Assembly (NCBI GenBank): GCA_036666555.1
Contig: JAVWVS010000042.1
Coordinates: 1 to 12,589, forward strand
Direction of reading: 5' to 3'
DNA from: UMGS1251 sp036666555
Lineage (GTDB): Bacteria; Bacillota; Clostridia; Lachnospirales; Lachnospiraceae
DNA: 12,589 bases
In this document: one piece after another, positions 7,672 through 12,589 of the stretch
Numbering within the stretch: the stretch's first letter is position 1
Layout: each line of letters opens with the position of its first letter
Notes under the pieces: generated by a model
What the model was told of the DNA's origin: nothing
Seen by the model: only the letters and a program-made list of their open reading frames with translations
Database searches by the model: none
Position numbers and translations under genes: made by a program

Positions 7672-7973
7672 CTGGCAAGTCTTGCTCCCTCCATCGTGAT
7701 GGCGGTCATCCAAAGGAATCGATTTAAATCTAGCACAACCGCATCCTCTGTTTGTACTTCTTTTAGCGGAATTAACACTATGCCCAATGGGCTTTCAAAT
7801 TCACTATAACCTTTATCTTTATATCCTTGTAGTTCATCTTTCATGGCAAACCTTGCCATAAGCTCTCTGCTTGTTCCTGTTCAACAACTTTGTGTGACTG
7901 ATTCCAGTACAATATTGGATAATTCCTTTTCCTTCATATAATGAGTTAATCTTTCATTTAATATTATTTTCAT
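7668..7973 (-). CDS. Small selenoprotein (Cys-Sec motif) with in-frame UGA at codon 31
   Basis: A 101-residue protein obtained by reading TGA at 7881-7883 as selenocysteine. The start ATG (7973-7971) follows AAGGAGG with a 6-nt spacer, far better than the weak AGAGAG ahead of the internal ATG at 7859. The N-terminal part is MKIILNERLTHYMKEKELSN, then IVLESVTQSC, Sec31, then TGTSREL, and a strand-rich C-terminal half containing GYSEFESPLGIVLIPLKEV and AVVLDLNRFLWM. The adjacent Cys30-Sec31 pair is a redox or selenium/sulfur-handling motif. A hairpin suited to a SECIS follows the UGA at 7841-7861. From memory, databases hold a small family named CC/Se motif (seleno)protein, with general likeness to HesB-like selenoproteins; membership is by pattern only. 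It is the last gene of the modABC – MoeA-like operon. An alternative is a gene broken by one nonsense mutation, but frame, ribosome site and SECIS argue against that. Confidence 0.83.
7841..7861 (-). promoter_or_regulatory. Candidate bacterial SECIS hairpin
   Basis: In the mRNA, nucleotides 23-31 after the first base of the UGA pair with 35-43, giving nine consecutive pairs (one G-U) closed by a GGU loop; the core is GGCAA-GGU-UUGCC. The apical loop begins 28 nt after the UGA and has G at its first two positions. Known bacterial SECIS elements have a loop about 16-37 nt downstream with a G in the first two loop positions, and E. coli fdhF uses a similar GGU loop. Confidence 0.75.
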
Positions 7974-8073
7974 ATGAAACCTCCTTGTTTTTTATTATCA
8001 TACAAGAAACTTGGAGTCATTGCTGTAACTTAGTCACAAATAGGTAGTGCGTATTCCATATTTGTTGTCTTCC

Positions 8074-9093
8074 TTATTTTCCAAATCCACAATTGGGATA
8101 CGTACAAATTTCACAAGAAAGGCACAATCCACCCTCTCCCAATGTTGTAAAGTCTGATTGTTCTAAGTGTTCACCTGCCATCAGCCTTGGCAACGCCAAA
8201 TCAAAAACAGTTCGCTTTGCATACATAACACATCCCGGAAGTCCCACAATCGGAATTTTGTTCTGATAATATGCCAGCAAGAACATGGCACCAGGAAGTA
8301 CCGGTGCACCATATGTCACAATGTTTGCTCCTGTATTTCGAATTGCCAGTGGCGTCCGGTCATCTGGATCTACACTCATTCCACCAGTACACAACACCAT
8401 TTGTGCTCCATACTGGATTTGTTTTAGTATTTCCTTGGTAATAGCCTCTGGCTGATCATCCAGAACAGTAATAGATAACACCTCTCCACCGAGTTCTTCT
8501 ATTTTTTCTTTTACAACTGGAGAAAAAGTATCTTTAATTCTCCCATTGTAAACTTCACTTCCGGTTGTAATAATCGCTGCTTTTACCCCATGATAGTTTT
8601 TCAATTCCAGCAAAGGTTCCCCCTTTGCTATTTTTACAGCTTTTTCTATCTTTTTCTCGTGTATGACTAAGGGAATCACACGCATAGCAGCTAATTTATC
8701 ACCCTTTTTTACTATTGTGTTGCCATGTCTTGTTGCAATAATAATTTCACCCAATTCATTGATTGCTTGTAATTTTTTTGTATTTACTTTAAATAGGCCA
8801 TCACACGTAGCCTTTAATTGGATTTTCCCTTCTTTTGGTAACGAGGACTCCATATAGTGATTCTGACAAATCGTCCGCAATATTTCTGCCGCCTCGTCTT
8901 CATGTAACATACCTTCTACTTGTTCCCACACAAATAAGTGTTCCTTGCCTACAGATAATAAGACGGGGATATCTTCTTCCATAACAATATGCCCCTTTCT
9001 AAAAATCGCATCTTTCGTCTGCCCTTTAATAATCTGCGTAATATCATGACACAATACATGTCCAACTGCATCCTCTGTACGTATCTCTTGCAT
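8074..9093 (-). CDS. MoeA-like molybdopterin-binding protein with C-terminal cysteine cluster
   Basis: A 339-residue cytoplasmic protein of the MoeA/MoCF-biosynthesis superfamily, expected to bind molybdopterin or molybdenum cofactor. The N-terminal part has AIFRKGHIVMEEDIPVLLSV (about 29-48), typical of MoeA relatives. The MoCF domain spans about 170-305 with AAIITTGSEVYNGRIKDTF, VLCTGGMSVDPDDRTP, and GAPVLPGAMF, then PIVGLPGC. It is shorter than classical MoeA (about 400 residues) and lacks the usual C-terminal domain, ending instead in CLSCEICTYPNCGFGK with Cys324, 327, 330 and 335, which could bind an Fe-S cluster or metal. It starts behind GAGGAG 18 nt after modC, so it belongs to the molybdate operon. 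It may act in maturing a particular molybdenum enzyme rather than in general cofactor synthesis. Confidence 0.88.
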   Translation of the reverse strand: MQEIRTEDAVGHVLCHDITQIIKGQTKDAIFRKGHIVMEEDIPVLLSVGKEHLFVWEQVEGMLHEDEAAEILRTICQNHYMESSLPKEGKIQLKATCDGLFKVNTKKLQAINELGEIIIATRHGNTIVKKGDKLAAMRVIPLVIHEKKIEKAVKIAKGEPLLELKNYHGVKAAIITTGSEVYNGRIKDTFSPVVKEKIEELGGEVLSITVLDDQPEAITKEILKQIQYGAQMVLCTGGMSVDPDDRTPLAIRNTGANIVTYGAPVLPGAMFLLAYYQNKIPIVGLPGCVMYAKRTVFDLALPRLMAGEHLEQSDFTTLGEGGLCLSCEICTYPNCGFGK

Positions 9094-9111
9094 ACTAATC
9101 TCCTCACATTT

Positions 9112-10170
9112 TCATTTTAAAAGCATTAAGTCTTCTGGTGGCAATACTACACGATTCTGCAATTCTGGAATGGCACAACTTTGATTGTTTTTTTTACTTT
9201 CCATCCACCAAAACTGTGTTCCACCTAGTTTTGACTGTATTAAATATTGATATTCAAAAGGTGCCTCCACACAATCTGCGATTATCACTTCTACTACATT
9301 TACGTGATCTTCCTTCTTTGCTTTTCGCACTTCATGGCCTCTAATTGCCACATATTGAATCTCATCTCCTATGTTATCCATTGTATGTAATCGACAGTTC
9401 CAGTCTTTTGCAAACAATTCATGATCATTAATCCTTTCAATGGTCGATATATTTTTACAACCTGTCAACCTTGCTACCTCTTTCAGTTTCGGCTGTACAA
9501 AAATTCCTTTTGTATCACCTTCTAGCATTGTTTTTCCCTTGTCCATCACAACCACTTGAGTACAGAGCTTATATATTTCATCACGGCTATGGGACACCAA
9601 TAGTACTTCTCCTTTAAACTCACTGAGAATGCTGCTCAATTCATGTTGCAGTATATCTTTCAGATATGTATCCATCGCCGCAAATGGCTCATCAAGCATA
9701 ATCATAGATGGATTACCTATTAACATTCGTGCTAATGCAACACGTTGTTGTTGCCCGCCCGACAATTGACCAGGCAATCGGCTCTCTAGCCCTTGTAAAT
9801 GAAAGGTATCCATTTGTCGTTGTACCAGTTCTTGAATCTCGACTGTTCGTTTCCATTTTTTCCCTTTGACTCCACAAGCAATGTTCTTCGCCACAGTCAT
9901 CGTTGGAAACAAGGCATAATTTTGAAATAAATATCCTATATTTCGCTCTTTGGGCGAAAGATTTATCTTATTCTTTGAATCAAATAGCACCCTTCCGTCT
10001 AAGACGATACGCCCTTCATCCGGTTTTTCTACTCCTGCAATGCAACGAAGTGTCATGCTTTTTCCACATCCGGATGCCCCCAGTATTCCAGTACACACGT
10101 TTTTACATGAAAAAGCAACATCCAATACAAATCCTGGATATCTTTTTTTGATTTCTACTTGTAATGCCAT
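9112..10170 (-). CDS. modC: Molybdate ABC transporter ATP-binding protein
   Basis: Cytoplasmic ATPase that powers molybdate import through ModB. The start is set at 10170, giving 352 residues, because that ATG overlaps the modB stop (TGATG) behind AGAGGTGGGAG; an in-frame ATG 45 bases upstream lies inside modB. Motifs: Walker A GASGCGKS (31-38), Q-loop LFQNYALFP (Gln83), signature LSGGQQQR (136-143), Walker B MIMLDEP (Asp160, Glu161) and H-loop His194. Residues about 240-352 look like a degenerate regulatory Mop/TOBE-type tail. The order after modA and modB is the usual one for this transporter. Confidence 0.95.
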   Translation of the reverse strand: MALQVEIKKRYPGFVLDVAFSCKNVCTGILGASGCGKSMTLRCIAGVEKPDEGRIVLDGRVLFDSKNKINLSPKERNIGYLFQNYALFPTMTVAKNIACGVKGKKWKRTVEIQELVQRQMDTFHLQGLESRLPGQLSGGQQQRVALARMLIGNPSMIMLDEPFAAMDTYLKDILQHELSSILSEFKGEVLLVSHSRDEIYKLCTQVVVMDKGKTMLEGDTKGIFVQPKLKEVARLTGCKNISTIERINDHELFAKDWNCRLHTMDNIGDEIQYVAIRGHEVRKAKKEDHVNVVEVIIADCVEAPFEYQYLIQSKLGGTQFWWMESKKNNQSCAIPELQNRVVLPPEDLMLLK

Positions 10171-10868
10171 CACTCCCACCTCTTTAGCTGTTTCATTCCC
10201 AAGTTTGATATCCAATTAATCATTGCAACAATTAGAAAGGAAAAAATCACAATAATAAGAACCCAGAATCCGGCAGTATCCCAATTTCCTCCGGCTACTT
10301 CTGACGCAATGGCAACCGATACCGTTCTTGTCTTTCCAAGTATATTTCCTGCCAACATTGCAGTTGCTCCATATTCTCCCACCGCCCTTGCAAATGCAAG
10401 TACCGTACCCGAGGCCAGTCCCGGTGCTGCCATTGGCACAATTACTTTCCAAAAAATCTGAAATTCAGACATCCCCAGTGTACGCCCCGCATAGATCATC
10501 GTAATGTCTATTTGCTCAAATGCTGCTCTTGCATTACGATACATAAGTGGAAATGCAATAACCAATGCGGCGATCACACATCCTGCCCAAGTTTGTACAA
10601 ACTTTATATCAAAATTTGTATACAAATAATTCCCAAATGGTCTCTTCAGACTAAATATCAATAGCAAAAAAAAACCGGCAACCGTTGGTGGCAATACTAA
10701 TGGCAATGTCAAAATACCGTCTAGAACTGCCTTGGTTAACCTGTTACATCTCATAATTAATTTAGCAGACCATATTCCTAAGAAAAAGGCAATGCTTGTA
10801 GCCAGGAGTCCCGTTTTTATAGAGATAAAAAACGGGCTCCAGTCTATCTGTTTCATTATTTCAACCAT
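10170..10868 (-). CDS. modB: Molybdate ABC transporter permease
   Basis: Inner membrane channel subunit of the ModABC molybdate importer. The 232 residues show about five or six hydrophobic segments (for example 14-36, 55-74, 95-112, 150-168 and 203-225) and the EAA loop that docks on ModC, AGRTLGMSEFQIFWKVIVPM (127-146), followed by APGLASG. PLVLPPTVAGFFLL and FARAVGEYGATAMLAG are typical of ModB. The start follows AGAGGA 12 nt after the modA stop, and the end shares one base with the modC start, so the three genes are translated together. Confidence 0.97.
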   Translation of the reverse strand: MVEIMKQIDWSPFFISIKTGLLATSIAFFLGIWSAKLIMRCNRLTKAVLDGILTLPLVLPPTVAGFFLLLIFSLKRPFGNYLYTNFDIKFVQTWAGCVIAALVIAFPLMYRNARAAFEQIDITMIYAGRTLGMSEFQIFWKVIVPMAAPGLASGTVLAFARAVGEYGATAMLAGNILGKTRTVSVAIASEVAGGNWDTAGFWVLIIVIFSFLIVAMINWISNLGMKQLKRWE

Positions 10869-10880
10869 ACTGGTATCCTC

Positions 10881-11711
10881 TTATTTCACGGCTATAAATC
10901 CAGCCTTTTCAAACACTTCCATTGCTTTTTCACTCTTTAGATACTTTAAAAAATCTTTAGCCGCACTGGTTGTTGCGCTTGTAGCTTCTGCATCTTTAAT
11001 TAGCCCTGCCGGATAGATGGCCGGAGCAACTTGTTCTGTAGTTGCTTCTGCTATGACTTCCACAGAATCTGGCATGGTAGCTGCATCTGTCGCATATACA
11101 ATTCCAACCTCATTGCTTTTTTCTGCTACTGCTGTAAGCACGGCGGTTACATTGGCGCCTTCATTAATCTCCATACTCATAACAGCGTCTGTAGTACCCA
11201 TCGTTTCAAATAATTTTCTTGCATACTGGCCAACCGGAACATCTGCTCCAGCTAATGCCAAGTTTGCTGCATTGGGAATATTTTCAAATCCTGTCACTGT
11301 TGTATCTGCCCCTTTTGCCTTAATTAAAACAATTTTATTTTCCAATAAGTTTACACTGGAATCCGGTATAACGAAACCACCATCATTCAATGCATCCATT
11401 TGCTTTGTTGCAGCAGAAAAAAAGAGATCGCACTGTGCCCCTTCTTCGATCTGTGTTTGCAATGTTCCGGAACTGTCTGAATTATATATAATAGTTACAT
11501 TGGGATGTTCCTTTTCATATGCTGCTTGAATCTCTTCCATGGAATTCTTTAAACTTGCAGCAATAAATACATACAGTTCACATTCTTCTGCTTTGTCTTT
11601 TGTTTTCTCTTCTACTTTTACAACTTTCTTCTCCTCTTTTGGAGCGCATCCAGCTAATAAACTCATTGCCAATATCATTGATAACATACAAACCATAATC
11701 TTTTTCTTCAT
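10881..11711 (-). CDS. modA: Molybdate-binding lipoprotein
   Basis: Extracellular molybdate capture protein, anchored as a lipoprotein. The 276 residues begin with a signal peptide ending in the lipobox LLAGC, giving lipidated Cys22, then a Lys/Glu-rich linker (about 25-43). The binding protein follows: FIAASLKNSMEEI (residues near 49-61), NSDSSGTLQTQIEEG and CDLFFSAAT, segments that carry the oxyanion-binding serines in ModA. GADVPVGQYARK, EINEGANVTAVLTAVAEKSNEVGIVYATDA complete the fold. GAGGAGG precedes the ATG. It leads the operon, about 220 nt from a strong promoter. Tungstate cannot be excluded as a ligand. Confidence 0.96.
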   Translation of the reverse strand: MKKKIMVCMLSMILAMSLLAGCAPKEEKKVVKVEEKTKDKAEECELYVFIAASLKNSMEEIQAAYEKEHPNVTIIYNSDSSGTLQTQIEEGAQCDLFFSAATKQMDALNDGGFVIPDSSVNLLENKIVLIKAKGADTTVTGFENIPNAANLALAGADVPVGQYARKLFETMGTTDAVMSMEINEGANVTAVLTAVAEKSNEVGIVYATDAATMPDSVEVIAEATTEQVAPAIYPAGLIKDAEATSATTSAAKDFLKYLKSEKAMEVFEKAGFIAVK

Positions 11712-11931
11712 AATATCCTCCTCTTTATTCCATTTACTAAAAACAAACCCTTCGTTTCCCCGCTCCCTCCATTTTTTCCTTAAAATGCATAGGTATCCTA
11801 TCCGCCAATTTTTGAACCCTACACGATTTTATATTTTTTATTAATTGATTTCACCGAGTTTTTTTCAGAAATAACTCGGTGGCGAATAAAAAAATCTGGC
11901 AACTCTTTTTTTATGTTGTCAAACTATTTCT
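11712..11931 (-). promoter_or_regulatory. Long structured leader of the mod operon (possible riboswitch)
   Basis: About 220 nt separate the predicted start point from the modA ATG, with no ORF of note. The transcript can form a 7-9 bp hairpin, arms 11873-11881 and 11852-11860 (CACCGAGTT and AACTCGGTG). It can also form a longer-range 8-bp helix between 11880-11887 (AUUCGCCA in the RNA) and 11800-11807 (UGGCGGAU), enclosing that hairpin. A third hairpin, ATAGG-ATA-CCTAT, lies at 11789-11801 and competes with the long helix for two bases. No U-tract follows these stems, so they are not terminators. Molybdenum-cofactor riboswitches are known before mod genes, but I could not match this leader to that motif. 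Confidence 0.4.
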
Positions 11932-11937
11932 ATTAAA

Positions 11938-11965
11938 AGTATATCATAAATTTGCAATTTGTCAA
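11938..11965 (-). promoter_or_regulatory. Promoter of the modABC operon
   Basis: A consensus TTGACA (11965 to 11960) and TATACT (11943 to 11938) are 16 nt apart, with an AT-rich spacer. The predicted start near 11931 gives the leader described above. It sits just beyond the terminator of the tRNA cluster, so the mod operon has independent initiation. Confidence 0.78.
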
Positions 11966-11989
11966 ATTCATTTGGCTATTAGCATAATT

Positions 11990-12044
11990 TGTACAAAAAT
12001 AAAAAGTGCTATACTCCCCAATATGCTGGATTTCTAACACTTTT
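11990..12044 (-). terminator. Intrinsic terminator after tRNA-Cys
   Basis: AAAAGTGTTA (12044 to 12035) pairs with TAGCACTTTT (12011 to 12002), 10 pairs with one G-T, and the transcript continues into TTTTTATTTTTG. It starts 7 nt after the tRNA-Cys 3' end and would release the tRNA transcript before the mod promoter. Confidence 0.75.
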
Positions 12045-12050
12045 CAAGAG

Positions 12051-12121
12051 AGGCGCCAACCAGATTTGAACTGGTGATGGAGGTGTTGCAGACCTTTGCC
12101 TTACCACTTGGCTATGGCGCC
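12051..12121 (-). tRNA. tRNA-Cys (anticodon GCA)
   Basis: A 71-nt cloverleaf: the acceptor GGCGCCA pairs fully with TGGCGCC, the discriminator is U, and the T arm ACCAG-TTCAAAT-CTGGT is perfect. The anticodon loop CTGCAAC gives GCA (12087-12089), reading UGC and UGU. The anticodon stem has an A-C mismatch at its outer pair (27-43). CCA is not encoded. Confidence 0.96.
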
Positions 12122-12172
12122 ATATATTATTTTTCAAAAAAAGACTATGTTCGCATGAACCGTAATCTTTAG

Positions 12173-12244
12173 TGACTCCTACGAGAATCGAACTCGTGTT
12201 ACCGCCGTGAAAGGGCGATGTCTTAACCGCTTGACCAAGGAGCC
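12173..12244 (-). tRNA. tRNA-Glu (anticodon UUC)
   Basis: A 72-nt cloverleaf with acceptor GGCTCCT/AGGAGTC (one G-U), anticodon arm TCGCC-CTTTCAC-GGCGG giving UUC, and T arm ACGAG-TTCGATT-CTCGT. CCA is not encoded. It lies 51 nt before tRNA-Cys in the same direction, and the spacer holds nothing recognisable. Confidence 0.97.
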
Positions 12245-12363
12245 TTAATTTATTCTGTCCTCCCTAGTAGCGAAGTGACCGTTAGTAATCGTACCATATT
12301 CCACTTGATATTGCAAGCGGTTTGAATACCTTTTTGTAAGTATTTTACCTACAGATAATTCAA

Positions 12364-12435
12364 CTCCCCGAGTTGGGCTTGAACCAACGACCCTTCGGTT
12401 AACAGCCGAATGCTCTACCACTGAGCTATCGAGGA
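12364..12435 (-). tRNA. tRNA-Asn (anticodon GUU)
   Basis: A 72-nt cloverleaf with acceptor TCCTCGA/TCGGGGA (one U-G), D arm GCTC...GAGC, anticodon arm TTCGG-CTGTTAA-CCGAA giving GUU, and T arm GTTGG-TTCAAGC-CCAAC. CCA is not encoded. It is the first of the three tRNAs, 119 nt before tRNA-Glu. Confidence 0.97.
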
Positions 12436-12456
12436 CTATGCTATTACAAAAACTTA

Positions 12457-12534
12457 ACACCGTGTCTATTCCGTATAAAATCTACCGAATGCCCCGGTGT
12501 CCAATAATACTAAACATTTTATCTAATTAGTATT
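12457..12534 (-). repeat. Two inverted repeats upstream of the tRNA cluster
   Basis: ACACCG (12457-12462) pairs with CGGTGT (12495-12500), and inside it ATTCCGTA (12468-12475) nearly pairs with TACCGAAT (12483-12490), 7 of 8. AATACTAA (12506-12513) pairs with TTAGTATT (12527-12534). Beyond them the minus strand reads TTTGTATGTGGTTTTGAAGG (12559 to 12540), which resembles spacers of clostridial rRNA operons. They may be rRNA/tRNA processing stems at the 3' side of an rRNA operon outside the window. Confidence 0.4.
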
Positions 12535-12589
12535 TTATATACCTTCAAAACCACATACAAAGAGTTTATTTCATCCATTTTTTCCTATT

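Noticed and set aside
7668..7859. A 63-residue stand-alone small protein from the internal ATG
   Set aside because: Its ribosome site is weak, while the same frame continues upstream through one UGA to an ATG with AAGGAGG; it is better read as the C-terminal part of the selenoprotein.
7860..7872. Smaller hairpin AAGC-AGAGA-GCTT just after the UGA as the SECIS
   Set aside because: Only four pairs and too close to the UGA; it shares bases with the better 9-bp hairpin at 7841-7861.
7881..7883. Nonsense mutation making a pseudogene
   Set aside because: The frame is otherwise intact on both sides, the codon is UGA after a Cys, and a hairpin of SECIS type follows. Not fully excluded without homologues.
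10171..10215. Longer modC start adding 15 residues
   Set aside because: The extension lies wholly within modB, adds no family sequence, and the ATG at 10170 has a good ribosome site and the usual stop-start overlap.
11017..11529. 170-codon plus-strand ORF opposite modA
   Set aside because: It is a shadow of the well-supported modA gene, with low-complexity Ala/Ser/Val/Thr content and no ribosome site.
12245..12460. 71-codon ORF over the tRNA-Asn region
   Set aside because: Its translation is the familiar false product of reading through a tRNA gene (VVGSSPTRG), and it overlaps tRNA-Asn completely.
1..12589. CRISPR arrays, insertion sequences or phage genes
   Set aside because: No repeated spacer pattern, transposase, integrase or terminal inverted repeats are visible; the window reads as ordinary chromosome.

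Overview
The window looks like chromosome from an anaerobic, low-GC Firmicute, most likely Clostridia and probably Lachnospiraceae-like. The reasons are AT-rich A/T-ending codons, strong AGGAGG ribosome sites, a DUF951 – rpsF – ssb – rpsR cluster, a DarA-type cyclic-di-AMP receptor and a class B sortase. Genus is inference only.

Layout. (1) Positions 51-3982, minus strand: a tight run read as darA, a UPF0597/cysteine-desulfidase-like enzyme, srtB, DUF951, then rpsF-ssb-rpsR, ending in a strong terminator. A promoter lies before darA and a second, with a leader hairpin, before rpsF. (2) Positions 4089-5760, plus strand: a monocistronic catalase gene with its own promoter, an inverted repeat at the start site and two terminators. 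(3) Positions 5825-7671, plus strand: an unrecognised exported, membrane-anchored protein followed by a YbaK-type Cys-tRNA(Pro) deacylase. (4) Positions 7668-11965, minus strand: a molybdenum operon read as modA, modB, modC, a MoeA-like molybdopterin-binding protein and, last, a small selenoprotein gene. (5) Positions 11990-12589, minus strand: tRNA-Asn, tRNA-Glu and tRNA-Cys with a terminator, possibly trailing an rRNA operon beyond the window edge.

The main discovery is at 7668-7973. Conventional ORF calling sees only a 63-codon fragment. Reading through a single in-frame TGA (7881-7883) gives a 101-residue protein that begins at an ATG behind a near-perfect ribosome site and carries a Cys-Sec pair at residues 30-31. 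The mRNA just after the TGA folds into a 9-bp hairpin with a GGU loop, starting its apical loop 28 nt past the stop codon, as expected for a bacterial SECIS element. The gene closes a molybdate-uptake operon and follows a MoeA-like gene. That links it by context to molybdenum/selenium cofactor chemistry, perhaps a selenium-dependent molybdenum hydroxylase pathway encoded elsewhere.

How the genes work together: ModABC would import molybdate (ModA lipoprotein captures it, ModB is the channel, ModC the ATPase). The MoeA-like protein would handle molybdopterin, and the selenoprotein would act in a downstream redox or selenium/sulfur-handling step. The operon has a promoter about 220 nt ahead of modA, and the leader can form several helices, suggesting RNA-level control.
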